From the NCBI GenBank assembly GCA_023512835.1, contig CM042085.1, forward strand, positions 37,588,324-37,652,323: a DNA stretch of 64,000 bases, written 5' to 3'. The position numbers and the translations under genes were made by a program. How positions within the stretch are numbered: the first letter of the stretch is position 1; each line of letters opens with the position of its first letter. The notes beneath the pieces were generated by a model, which worked only from the letters and a program-made list of their open reading frames with translations, made no database searches and had not been told where the DNA came from. Of the stretch, positions 31,991-43,031 are shown piece after piece. Source of the stretch: Taxillus chinensis. Lineage: Eukaryota; Streptophyta; Magnoliopsida; Santalales; Loranthaceae.

Positions 31991-33295
31991 TGTTGGATCA
32001 AACCGAGAATTTGGATAATGCAGAACAAACCCTATGTAATTTGACTCGAGATGTTTCATGTTTACCATTAAGTCTGTGCAGATGAGTTAACTCTAAATCC
32101 GGACCTACTCATGTGAGGACAAAGCAAAGGACAGGATACATAATCCTGATCCGGATCATCATGAGTGTCGTCATTCACTTCGTATATAACCAAGTCATCA
32201 TCCGGAGTAAGGACCCTTCATGCTGATTAAACACTTGATAAAACGACTAGGAACCCGCATCTAACACTCAACTAGATTATGTCAATTAATGCGGAGTAAG
32301 TTCCTGAGTCTACATCTTGTACGGAGTAAAAGAGACTTGTGAGAGAGAAAGAATCGAAGTTGCCACTCCACCGGACTAAGGAAAAGAAGACACGAACGAA
32401 GAAATCCGAGTCTGTCATTCGAGCGGAGTAAGGGCAACTATTGTGGAGTAAGGACATCAAATGCGGAATAAGGAATCCAAACCATTACTCATGCGGAGTA
32501 AGGAAGCGCCGATGCGGAGTAAGCTCTCGAACCACTACTCATGCGGAGTAAGGAAGCGCCGACACGGAATATGGATTCCAGGACTTCATTCATACGGAGT
32601 AAGCAATCAACGATACGGAGTAAGGATCCGAGCTTCGTTCATGCGGACTAAGGAACCTTGCAATGGACCAAGAAGACGGCGCTTCATCTCTCCAAGCCGC
32701 AATTAATGCTAGCGACTCGCTACGTCCCGATGTAAGACAAACTCATTGAATACCTAAATTGTCGACACGTGGAACACACGGAGATGTGGACACAGTCTCA
32801 AATGCAATTGGAATCAAGCAAAGAATTCATTACAACTTATGCTTCCAATATTTCAAGCTCCACATCCGCAGCAGTTAAAGCTTTAGCATTTTCCGATGAA
32901 GAACTTCAATGCACCACACTGCTCGGAAAATGCAGTTCCAAGATAGATTTCTAGGATGTCTATATATACACCTGAAGTAATGTAAATAAGGATGTGTGTG
33001 CTTACTTGTACTTATACACTCATAAGCGTATATCTTGTAAAGAGCCAAACACAAAGATTCACTGCCAAGTGTGTGTAACTATAACGAGTGTTGTGTTGTA
33101 ATCGGCTAAAACGTTGTTTCGCTTTGTTGTAATTATCTTCGAGATAATAAAGCAACATACTTCCACTACCTGGTTAATCTTCCGCACTGATTTTATCCGT
33201 TTAACCAGAGTGAGTGTCTAAGGCATTAAGAGAGAGAAAGAATTTTTAAAGAGCCTATTCACCCCCCCCCCCCTTTAGGCTCTCCGGGACCAACA
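31991..33295 (+). repeat. 3' LTR of Copia B
   Basis: 1305 bp, same length as the 5' LTR and differing by scattered single changes. Carries the CGGAGTAAG array (32290-32655), TATA box near 32958, AATAAA near 33147 and ends GGGACCAACA. Confidence 0.96.
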
Positions 33296-35954
33296 GATTG
33301 ACCCACTATCTCCAATCCTCCGGCATGGTTTTGGGACCTACGCCCACTCCTGGAAGCCTCCCACATTCTGAACCTGGTCTCAAATCCTATCAATCTCCTT
33401 ATCAACGACATTCCGAGTTCTACCAGGCGGGTCCGCCGCACCACCGATTCCATCCTCTCCAACGTCCGGGGTGAATCCATAGTCATCACCCCCAACGTCC
33501 TCCGTGCCACTCTCAATCTACCCCCCTAGTGAACCTCGGCGCCCCCTGCCGAGAATCGATGGCGGCTTCCATGGGCTACATATATAAGGGGAAGGAATAC
33601 AAGGTGAAGTCCTTCCAAGGTTGCTACCGGTGTATGGCAACCATTACGAGCCGGTGTCTCGGCTCGCACAACCGCTCTGGACTCCGTTCCGTATGACCTC
33701 CTCTTGGCCATGTACGAGTCTTTGAGGGTCTCCCGATGGACTGGGGGACATTCTTGTTCCAATTCTTGAAGAACGGCCCCAAGAACCAATCTTTCGGGCG
33801 GATTCTCGGCATCGTATTCGAGCATCTCGCGTCTGTCCCATTTCAACGGACATGGCACTATCCCTTTCCCCCAAGCTTACTATCTCCGCTATCTTACGCC
33901 TAATGGGAACATGACGGCATGCCGGCCTTCTCTCGCTCTCCGCCTCCTTCCCGCCTTGAAACAAAGGGAAGTTCGGTTGGTGACCCAGCCGACGACCATG
34001 CCCCCGAAGTCGGCTCCTGCTCACTAGTCCTCTCGGATTCGGTCCGTAGTTGCACCCTCCATCACCTGAGCCTCCCAGCACAGCGTTCGCGCTGATCCAT
34101 CCGAGGTTGCAAGGGCCTCTCAGCTAAGTCCTCATCCGGCTGATTCTCCAGCGCCTTCTGCCGCTAATGCCCCCGCACCCAACTCACCCGTTGTTGCTGC
34201 CGTTGTTGATGCTGCCGTTGCTACGGAGGTGGCTGATGCCCCGAAATCTCCTTCGGAAGCTCCCTTGCCTCCCTTTCCTCAACCTCGAGATTACCTTGAC
34301 CATTTCTTCGCCAACACGTTAACGGACCTATGGTTCCGTTTTAGCCTAGCCTGTACCGCCACCATCCCTCACAACGACCTCCGGGTGTACTATACTCGCC
34401 ACACACACTCCTTGGAGGACATGATCATCTAGAACTTGGATCATGGCTTCCTTACGCCAGCCTCCATTCTGGATGTTCCATTCTCTGTTACCTCTGAACC
34501 CGCCCATGACGCACGGGTTCCTTCTCCTGCTGAGGCCCGGCCCACTTCTGCTGCTGACATCCCCATTGTTAACCTCTCCGGTCAAAGTGGTTCTCCTGCT
34601 CCGGATGCCTCCACCGCTCTGGATATCCCATCTGCTGCTGCCGTGATGCTCCCTCTACTCCTCCCCGACTCCTCTATCCAGCGCACACCGCACCTATTCT
34701 TACGGGGGAGTCCTCCAAAGCCCCGAGTTGGCGCTTGGACGTGCCTCATTTGGCACGGTTCACTCCGATGTTGTGCTTTCCGCTCAGATGGACCGCCACA
34801 CCTAAGCCTAGATCGCCCAAATTTCCGCCATCGCCGCCAAGGTTGATGCTCTAGGCGCCCAACTCCTCTCCGCCCTGACCGATTCCTCAACTTCCATTGA
34901 GTAGAAGATGGATCTCATCGCCTCGTCTGTCCATTCACTGTCTACATCTTTCGCGGACTTGGCGCACACGATGGCTCGTCCTCCTCTTGCTCCTTGGCGA
35001 TCTGCCAAATCAGGGGAGAAAGTGTCATCTGATCCTCATTTACCTTCCTCAGCTCATGCTGAAAAGTGGCCCACATTTACATCTTCACTGCTTCCGGGAG
35101 TTACTATTCCCAAATGCAGCCGTTTCTCTCAGCCCAACTCCTCCAGTGGAGCTCCTCCTTCCACCTCTCGATCAACGGCTGATACCTTCCTCCCATCATA
35201 CGCGGATCGTGATCCACTTGATGCGAGATGGAAGTGTTTTTCTTGAAATGACTAAGTATTCCGCGTCCAATGCCGAGCGAAGATGTCTTTCTAACTTATA
35301 CCCCTTCTCTCCTAAAGATATTCTGACTCTATGTTCTGAGAAGGGCCTTTTCACCACAGAAGACATAGAAAACTTCTCTCGGGCAGTTAAGGTGGAGATG
35401 AGGTTGTTTCCATCTATTTACAAGGAGGAACACTTGTTTGACATCTTGCCTTGTTGGTCTGAAGGTTATCTTCCAGATATAGCCTTCATTCGGACCTTCA
35501 TCGACGGAACTACTGAGGACAGCAAACCTTGGAAAAATCAGTCAACTGTCCTCATTCCATACCGGATTTTGATGCCGCACTTCATGCTGGTTGCTTTCAT
35601 GATTCACTCCAAGCAGTTGATCTTGATTGATTCTCATAAGGTTATGGATAACAACATTAGAAAGAATCAATGGGAACCTCTGCATCTTCGACTGACCGAA
35701 GCAATAAAGTAATCCGGACTCTATGAAGAAATGGACATGACTCCCTTGGCTCCAAATGAAAAGCTAAAGGTTGCGGTCCGAAACAAGAAACAAGTGCCAC
35801 AATAGCCTGATGGAGATAGCTGCAGAGCTTTTGTTTGCTTCTTCATCAAATCGCTTATAAAGGTGGATAAAAGCTGGAACAGCATCCGCAATTATACAAT
35901 GGAGCGGACAATAGAGCTTAGAGAGAAGGCGATGACGATGATCTTCAAGTATAG
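33296..35954 (+). pseudogene. Copia A ORF3, main part, with decayed Ulp1-like protease
   Basis: This continues the ORF begun at 10062. PPAWFWDLRPLLEASHI (about 33320-33370) matches the N-terminal domain of Copia B ORF3. Next come the PPMDWGTFLF-like part (about 33730-33760), an Ala/Pro/Ser-rich linker better preserved than in Copia B (34100-34300; open 34229-34432, 34436-34846) with RDYLDHFFANTLTDL, and a helical part (MDLIASSVHSLSTSFADLAH, 34908-34967). The protease is open in 35240-35712 with IENFSRAVKVEMRLFPS, PHFMLVAF (His) and LILIDSHK (Asp). A stop at 35710-35712 follows; then VPQ-stop-PDGDSCRAFVC keeps the Cys while the Gln codon before it is TAG (35803-35805). The frame ends DDLQV-TAG at 35954, like DDLQI in Copia B. 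Confidence 0.78.
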
Positions 35955-36107
35955 TAAGCCTTATGTACCTTAGTGTAAAATTTGTATAAAGGCTGAATTG
36001 TACTATGTTGTTGTTTAATGAAAATAAAAGTTATTTCTATCATGTATACTATCTTTGTGCTTCGCTTACCAAATCAGATTACAAAGGGTTTTGGCATATC
36101 CATAATT

Positions 36108-36115
36108 GGGGGAGA
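36108..36115 (+). other. Polypurine tract of Copia A
   Basis: GGGGGAGA, one base before the TGTTGCATCAAGCCC start of the 3' LTR. Confidence 0.85.
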
Positions 36116-36116
36116 T

Positions 36117-37513
36117 TGTTGCATCAAGCCCAGAATTTGGATGATGCGGATAAAATCCTATGTAATTTGATCTGAGACTTTGATTGTTTTATCTTAAGTT
36201 GTTGCAAAAGATATGATCTTAACCCAGACCTACACTCGTGAGAGCAAAGCTAAGGACAAGATATATAATCCTGATCCGAACAAGAGTGAGTGTCGTCAAA
36301 CACTTGGTAAATAACCAAGTCTCTACTTTATACAGAATAAGGATCATTCGTGTAGACTAATCACTTAAACCTATGGAGTAAGGAAACTGCGCCTAACACC
36401 TTAAACGGACTAAGTCAAATAGATGCGGAGTAAGAATCCTAGTCTATAAGTAGCACAGAGTAAGAGATAGTCTTTGCAGAGTTAAAAAGCTAAGTCTTCC
36501 CCTCAAGTGGATTAAGGAAACTAGACACAGAATAAGGATCCGAGTCTTTCATAGATGTAGAGTAAGGAAGTACTTGTACGGAATAAGGACCCGAGTCCTT
36601 TGTTCGTACGGAGTAAGGAAACTAGATGCGGAGTAAGGAATCCGAACCAATTACTCATGCGGAGTAAGGATGTGCTGATACGAAGTAAGCCATCCGGTCC
36701 TTTCAACTCATGCGGAGTAAGGAAGTGCTGATACGGAGTAAGCTCTCCAGACTTCTCGTTCATACGGAGTAAGGAAGCGCGGACACAGAAACCAAACTGA
36801 CATGGAGTAAGCAACAAATGTTACGGAGTAAGGATCCGAGCCTCATTAACACGGAGTAAGGAACTTAACGTCGGATTAAGTGGATGTTGCTTCAACTTAT
36901 TTCTTTGCATTCAACGTCACCAGCTTGTTGTGTCCTGATGTAAGACAAACTCATCGATAATCTAAAGCATCTTACACATAGATTGCACGGATATGTGGAC
37001 ACAACTTTAACTGCATTTGGGAACTCACAAGACACTTATGTTTTATAAAACCAAGACCTTGAGCTCCACATCCGCAGCATTCAAGGCAGAGAGAATTCCG
37101 AGGAACAATTAATGCTACACATAGTCTAAAAGAACAAGTTTCAAGATTGTCTCTCAAGGATGTTTCTATATATATTGTAACACTTGTACATTAAAAAAAA
37201 TTGACATAGTTAATCGTTCGTGAGTTTGATATAAGTGTGTATGTACAAGAGCTAATTGAGATCATAGAGGCTAGTGTGTGAGTCTTTTGTAAACGAGTGT
37301 AAGAGAGTTGTAAGAGTAGATCGAAAAGATTTACAAGCTTTAATCGCTTCTATTTTGTTGTATTTATCGGTTAATAATAAAAAAAATACTTCCACTACTT
37401 GGTTATCTTCGCATTGATTATATCTTTTAACCGGTTAAGTGTTGTGTCAAAGAGTAATAAAAGAGTTTCGAGAAGAGCCAATTCACCCCCCTCTAGGCTC
37501 CCAGGGACCAACA
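36117..37513 (+). repeat. 3' LTR of Copia A
   Basis: 1397 bp from TGTTGCATCAAGCCC to GGGACCAACA. Its last 360 bp match the window start. Layout is as in Copia B, but the U3 has diverged. TATA box TTCTATATATATTG lies near 37164-37178. Confidence 0.92.
36420..36870 (+). repeat. CGGAGTAAG tandem array in the Copia A 3' LTR
   Basis: About 15 variants of ACGGAGTAAGGA or TGCGGAGTAAGGA at 20-40-bp spacing, more than the dozen in Copia B. The repeat unit is shared although the flanking U3 has diverged. Confidence 0.85.
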
Positions 37514-37870
37514 TTAGCATATGACGTTGCTTCTACCCACTTGGTGAAATAATTAATGGCCACTAAGATGAAGCGGTGTCCATTGGAGGCTTTCGGAGAT
37601 ATTGGTTCGATAACGTTGATACCCCAAAGCGAGAAAGGCCATGGCGAAACCACCATGTGCAGCTTGGATGAAGGTGCTTGGATCTTATCACCATAAATTT
37701 GAAAATTGAGGCATTTGCGTACATATTCAATAATCTTTTTCCATGGTTACCCAATAATAGCCCATTCGTATAATTTGTCTTATTAATGCATGTCCATTTG
37801 CATGTGAACCGCATTCTCCATGCACTTCTTTCATTATCTGTTTCTACTCTTCTTTTGCCACACACCGCAA
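37514..37870 (-). pseudogene. Tat integrase, N-terminal fragment cut by Copia A
   Basis: Reading right to left the zinc-binding part (HGECGSHANGH, then YVRKCLNF, where the second Cys is Phe) is followed by WGINVIEPI, where the first catalytic Asp is Asn (G-to-A change), and FILVAINYFTKWVEATSYA. The frame is cut exactly at 37513/37514 by the end of Copia A. Several frameshifts are present. Confidence 0.82.
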
Positions 37871-38869
37871 TAACACCATGTCATCATTTCACTTATATAA
37901 AATGGGACCATCAAGGTAGTAATTAGATGCCGACCTTCGGATATTCTTTTATCAGACTCAGAGGCCTTTACTAGGTATTCTTGCTTGAGCAGATACTGTC
38001 TGATGTTATCAAACCAGGGCTTTTCTTCAGTATTTCCTTCAATGGCCATGCAATGTGCAGGAGTTTCTTGTATGCGAATATCGAAAGACTGTACTTCCAA
38101 CTTTGTGTCTAGCCGAAGAAGGGAGGCTAAGGTTGCCAGCGCGTCAGGAATCTGATTGTATTCCTTGGGCATATGCTCAAATGTGATATCTTCAAATTGC
38201 TCAGCTAATTCTGCAACATACTTCCGGTATGGGATTAATTTGTGGTTCTGAGTCTCCCATTCTCCCCTTACTTGAAAAATGATAAGCTCAGAATCACCGA
38301 ATACATGTAATTTTTTGATTCCTTTGCTAATAGCTTCTTGACGTCCCATCACATAGGCATCATATTTCGCTACATTGTTGGTGCAAGGGAAGGTTAACTT
38401 TGCCGCCATTGGGTAATGTTCACCATTTGGGGATATCAGGATGGCCCCAACACCATGTCCTAAGAGATTGGAGGCTCCATCAAACCACATCGTCCATATG
38501 TCTGATACTTCAGCGGAAATGATGTTGATGTGCTCATCTGGAAAGCCAATAGTCATGGGCTCATAGTCTTCTAGCGCTCTGTCTTCCAAGTAATCAACTA
38601 TTGCACTTCCTTTTATGGTTTTTTGAGGCACGTAGATGATATCATACTTCGACAGGATTAGCTGCCATTTGGCGATTCTTCCAGAAATGGATGGTTTTTT
38701 TAAAAGATACTTGAGCGGATCATGCCTCGAAATCAGCCATATTGTATGATAAAAAGTGTACTGCCTCAATCTTCTTGTTATCCACATAAGGGCACAACAT
38801 GTCTTTTCCAACGGTGTATAATTCGTTTCATTGATGGTGAACTTCTTGCTGAGGTAATAAATGGCCTAC
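37871..38869 (-). pseudogene. Tat RNase H end and second (archaeal-type) RNase H
   Basis: From 38869 leftwards: AIYYLSKKFTINETNYTPLE closes the Gypsy RNase H, then LISRHDPLKYLLKKPSISGR (tether). A second RNase H domain follows: WTMWFDGASNLLGHGVGAIL (about 38490-38431), NNVAKYDAYVMG, LHVFGDSELIIFQVRGEW and PDALATLASL near 38135. The open frame 38811-37834 is 325 codons. Dual RNase H is characteristic of Tat elements. Active-site Asp (WFDGA), Glu position (here Asp in KYDAY) and Asp (GDS) are seen. Confidence 0.88.
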
Positions 38870-38874
38870 TCCTT

Positions 38875-40392
38875 TGACCCGCATAAATTATGTCTGAAGG
38901 TTTTGCAGCAAGTGCACTGGTCAAGTAATAAAATGGAGTATTAAGACTCCGGTTGTCGAACCCACAGGGAGGTAGCTAATGCTATTAAGCAGCAAGCACT
39001 AAGCTAACAAGTTGTTTTTATGTCTGGACAATTGATTTTTGTTGGACAAATAATGTGAACGAAAAGTGATTAAATCAGAAAGTTGGCAAGCTATTGGTAC
39101 AGCAATTTCAGTGATTAAGGATCTAGGGTCACAATGTTTACCACCCAATCGATTGTAATAGTCTGGTTATGGCTCTTGTTCTTGATTGATGTTCTAGTTC
39201 ACGTTCATGTTGATTATCTCCTACCTATCTTACATTTGGTCCATGCTAAGATAGATTTAAGGCTTTTATCCCATTTGGTCCATGTGAATAAAAGTGATCA
39301 AGGTAGACAAACAATCTAATAGTTGCAGACTTGGTCCATCATGCAATATTAAATCTAATTCACTAGTGTTCCACCCTAGACAAGGGCTAAGATTACCTAA
39401 TTATGCATAAACTAGGCATTTCCATTCAAGCAAGTGAATTAAACAAGAACTGAATTCTATTTTATTGAACAACCATAACCAAACTAACTACAATTTATTG
39501 GGGGCTACATTGCTCCCCTAGACTAACAAGACTACTCCATAATCGTGGCAAAAACAATAACAATCACAGGAAAGAACATGATTACAAGTATCAGGACAAT
39601 AAAGGAAGACCCCAAGATGAACCAGGACTCCGGCCTCCAAAGACTTCGGGTCTGTGCCCAAACTCACTCCTTGCCAAGGACAATCTGATCTTTTAGCAAT
39701 GGCTATAGCTCTTTTCAGAACTCAGATCAGATTCTCCCACTCAAGATGATTTACAATGCCTCCAAAGACCCCTATTTATAGGTTTTAGCGGGCCAAATTA
39801 GGGTTACAAAAGGTGTGCCCTAATTATAAATGTGGTCGCAGCCAAAACGACGTCGTTTTGGTTAGTGACACTAATCGACGTTCTAGGCGAAGTAAAACTC
39901 AAACTACACCAAAAATGACCCCAGTTCTTTAGAGGAAAATGATTAAAAAAACAAAATACATCATTTGGAGCGCAAAAATGCTTGCACGTGAGAATGCACG
40001 TGAGAAGACCCTTTTCACGTGCAGCTCCAATTTGACTCAAATTTGCTCCAAAGCTTCCTCCTGAGTTGTAGAAGGCATCCATGCAATAAAATCCTTGCAC
40101 GTGAGAATGCACGTGAGAAGGCTTTTCACGTGCACCTTGATTTTGCCTTCATTTTGCTTCCATCTTCTTCCTATAGCTTCCTTGTGAGTTGATGGAGTGA
40201 TCTAGCCAAAGTGTGTGGGAAAAGGTTGCTCCAAAACCTGCCAAAAACACTCAAAAAGTACCACTATACACCAAACAGGGTCTTCCTAGGGGTTAGAGCA
40301 AATATGTCGAAAATAACATGCAAATAGGTACAAAACATACGCTAAAACACCCTATATAAGGCATAGAATAACGGCATAAATGCACGTTATCA
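38875..40392 (-). mobile_element. Solo LTR, TGATAACGTG family, reverse copy
   Basis: 1518 bp, reading on the minus strand from TGATAACGTGCATTTATGCC to TTATGCGGGTCA, flanked by the perfect duplication tcctt (38870-38874 and 40393-40397). The Tat RNase H frame resumes across it. It is the same family as 13545 to about 15049. It contains the palindrome AAAACGACGTCGTTTT (39844-39859), clustered CACGTG sites (about 39985-40130) and, near its 3' end, CCCTGTGGGTTCGACAACCG. No gene is seen. Confidence 0.92.
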
Positions 40393-40397
40393 TCCTT

Positions 40398-41690
40398 CTT
40401 GCCTGTAGAATCATGTTGCCCCAAGACACAACTATTTTGAGGACTCCTGAGCAGTCAAGTATAGGATCAAAGGTCTATCTGGTACTGGTGAGACCAAAAT
40501 AGGTAGATTAGACAAATATTGCTTGATCCTGTCAAAGGCTTCTTGACACTTATCATTCCAAATTTCAGGGTTATCCTTCCGTAACGTCTTGAAAATGGGT
40601 TCACATGTGGCCATCAATTGTGAAATGAATCGAGCAATGTAATTCAACCGCACGAGGAATCCTCTGACCTCCTTGATAGTTCGTGGTGGGGGCATCTCTT
40701 GGATAGGTCGAACTTTATTTGGATCAATTTCCACTCCTTTTTGGCTCACAACGAAACCTAATAGTTTTCTCGACTCGGCTCTGAAAGTGCATTTCTCGGG
40801 GTTCAATTTGAGATGATATTTCTGTAGCCTATTGAAAAGCTTGCGGAGTACTTCGATATGATCTTCAGTGCTCCATGATTTGGCTATCATGTCATCCACA
40901 TATCTTCGACTTCTTGATGCATCATATCATGGAATAGCCTGATATTCCATGATATGTTGCCCCTGCATTCTTCAGACCAAAAGGCATCATGTTATAATAG
41001 AATGTGCCCCAAAGTGTCGTAAATGTGGTCCTCTCATTGTGTTCGGGGGCCATGTGAATCTGATTATAGCCTGAGAATCCATCCATGAATGAGAACAGAG
41101 CGTGTTTTGCTGTATTATCCACTAGGGTATCAATATGAGGAAGCGGGAAGTTATCTTTTGGACTGGCCCAGTTCAGATCTCTATAATTGACACACATGCG
41201 GACTTTGCCTCCTTTCTTCAGTACCGATACAACATTGGCCACCCATTCTGGATAGTGGGAGACACTTAGGTAACCTGCGTCCCATTGCTTTTTGGCTTCT
41301 TCTTTAATCTTCAGTAGCATCTCCGGTCTCATTCTTCGCAATTTCTGCTGTCTTTAGCTTGCACTTTGGCTTCACCGGTACGTGATGTTGCACAATATCT
41401 GTGTCTAATCCCCACATATCCCGATATGACCACGCAAAAACATCTATGTAGCTTCTTAATAGCTCAATTAATTGTTTCTTGATGTCGGCAGCGATGAAGG
41501 ACCCCACCCTCAATTCTCTTGGTTCGGCTGTCGTCCCCAAATTCACTATTTCTACTGGATCTTCACTTGGAATGGATAAACGATCGTCCCTTTCCAATAG
41601 GCGTATGATCTCTCCTGGTAGTTTGGGTGTCTCCTCTACCTCATTCTCATCAGCTTCAAACACTAGCCGCTCCCAATTTGGACTTTGGTC
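40398..41690 (-). pseudogene. Tat reverse transcriptase
   Basis: Leftwards from 41690: RELRVGSFIAADIKKQLIEL and YIDVFAWSYRDMWGLDTDIV (linker typical of Tat), a shift near 41330, then LKKGGKVRMCVNYRDLNWAS (about 41215-41155), FSFMDGFSGYNQIHMAPEHN, YNMMPFGLKNAGATY, and the catalytic YVDDMIAK (about 40905-40880). FTHE thumb region (LNPEKCTFRAESRKLLGFVV) and IWNDKCQEAFDRIKQYL follow, and LYLTAQESS starts RNase H at about 40440. Shifts lie near 41330, 40925 and 40432. Confidence 0.9.
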
Positions 41691-41931
41691 AAACCTTAGG
41701 CATCTCGTTTCACTTTCGCATACTATGTTTTCATTGACAACCGTGATACCTTCTTATAAGAGAATTACAAGTTGGTAACCGAATATGATATGCATATGTC
41801 ATGAATGAAAAGCACCATGAGAGATTTTAAAAAAAGTACATTTTATTAAAAAGTTTTAATAAAAACAAATGTCCGCTTCAAAAGACATTAAAATAGAATA
41901 CATTAAATCTCAGTGACCCCCTAAGCATTAC
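41691..41931 (-). other. Intron-like non-coding gap between Tat G-patch segment and RT
   Basis: Coding similarity stops on the minus strand after PLNNCTSLDLPIM at 41931, where ATG-TAATGC contains a GT donor-like site, and resumes near 41690. The gap is AT-rich and full of stops. Ogre elements have a spliced intron at this place; splice sites here are guesses (acceptor-like CTTATAAG near 41752). Confidence 0.45.
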
Positions 41932-42338
41932 ATTATGGGGAGGTCCAGGCTGGTGCAATTGTTCAATGGTTGGTTGGGATCCTCTCACGCCACCAGAACC
42001 ATCTCGCTCGGTGCATGCTCGTCTGTGTCCAATGCAGCTACAGTCCCCGTCTTGGGCTCAGGTTGGCTCTTGTGGATAACCCCTCCAATCCGGAATGTAA
42101 CATTTAAGGGGGGAAAGCTCCTCTTTCCCTCTTGTGTTGGCCTTTTCTGCAACTTTGTCATTCTGATTTCCCTCTTTTTGGCAGCTTCCCTCTGTCTGTC
42201 AGCTCTTGTAGACACGTAGCCTAACCCAAACTTCTCGGTATTTTCTCGGATGGTTAATGGTTTCTGGATTTCTTGAGCCTTTGGGCCTAATCCTTGCCCT
42301 GGTTTGTACCCCTGTTTGATCATGGTGGCTACAACCAT
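41932..42338 (-). pseudogene. Tat G-patch segment of the polyprotein
   Basis: MIKQGYKPGQGLGPKAQEIQ (about 42321-42262) followed by KFGLGY is a G-patch, a glycine-rich RNA-binding motif that follows protease in some retroelements and betaretroviruses. The segment continues with a basic stretch (KLQKRPTQEGKRSFPP) and, after a shift near 41990, EDPNQPLNNCTSLDLPIM. It is separated from protease by one TGA (CGA to TGA). Confidence 0.82.
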
Positions 42339-43031
42339 TCATGCAGCCTTCGAGAGATAATGGTTTGGGGCAGAAGTGATATTCACCATCTCAAATGCCC
42401 GATAAGAGCATTCTGGAACATCCTTATTGTGTTCAATATAGGGGACTGATGCCATCTTGGTGATGAGGAAACTTGTCTCTCCAGAGATGCAAATGAGTTG
42501 GTCTCCCATTGCAAATTTCATCTTTCGGTGGAGGCTTGACGGCACTGCTCCTGCCATGTGGATCCAAGGTCTTCCCAACAAACAGCTATAGTAGGGCGTA
42601 ATGTCCATCACCTGAAATTCCACTGTAAAAGTCGCTGGCCCAATTATGAGTGGAATGTCCAGAGTTCCCACCACATCACGTTTTCCTCCATCAAATGCCC
42701 GTACCTTTATTATATAGGGACACATATAGGATGTGTCAATTGGTAGTTGCAGAATATGTAAGGGCATAATGTTCAAGGCAGAGCCGTTGTCGATAAGTAC
42801 TTGAGCTATGGTGTGCTCCTTACATTTGACTGTGATGTGCAGAGCTTTTATATGTCCCTTTCCTTCATGGGGCAGCTCGTCATCTCCAAAGTTGATGACG
42901 TTGTTCATAATGAGGTTACTAGTGAGTCCATCCACATTCGTCATTGGGATGGTTGGAGGAACATAGGCTTGGCTCAAAACCTTTATTAATGCTTCCCGGT
43001 GAGGTTGAGAATCCATCATTAATGAGAGCAA
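42339..43031 (-). pseudogene. Tat aspartic protease
   Basis: Open for 230 codons. VLIDNGSALNIMPLHIL (about 42798-42748) is the active-site region, with DNGS as commonly seen in Tat elements instead of DTGS. VVGTLDIPLIIGPATFTVEF and YSCLLGRPWIHMAGAVPSSL (flap and second half) follow. Natural substrate would be the Gag-Pol polyprotein. Confidence 0.88.

Larger units (their letters stand above)
10115..33295 (+). mobile_element. Copia B: Sirevirus-like Copia retrotransposon with Ulp1-like ORF3
   Basis: Both LTRs are 1305 bp, start TGTTGGATCAAACCGAG and end GGGACCAACA, and the insertion is flanked by the 5-bp duplication gattg (10110-10114 and 33296-33300). Gene order is as in Copia A. Two later insertions, a solo LTR (13545 to about 15049) and a chromovirus (16542-25493), split gag and the integrase/RT region. 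Without them it is about 12.7 kb. It is a close relative of Copia A in coding sequence, while the LTR U3 parts have diverged more. The two LTRs differ by only scattered substitutions and small indels, so it is younger than Copia A. Confidence 0.95.
1..37513 (+). mobile_element. Copia A: large Sirevirus-like Ty1/Copia retrotransposon, 5' end outside window
   Basis: The window opens inside its 5' LTR and the 3' LTR ends with CCAACA at 37513. Order on the plus strand is LTR, tRNA primer site, gag, protease, integrase, RT, RNase H, a 1.6-kb spacer, a third ORF with a Ulp1-like protease, polypurine tract, LTR. Integrase before RT is the Copia order. Removing the solo LTR (4735-7018) and Copia B (10115-33295) leaves about 12 kb, which is large for Copia and in the range of Sirevirus/Maximus elements. 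It sits inside the integrase gene of the minus-strand Tat element, whose reading frame resumes at 37514. The left target duplication lies outside the window, so the right one (ttagc) cannot be confirmed. All genes are broken. Confidence 0.9.

Noticed and set aside
36420..36870. Regular CGGAGTAAG repeats as a CRISPR-like array
   Set aside because: Eukaryotic LTR context, degenerate units, variable spacing, no cas genes.
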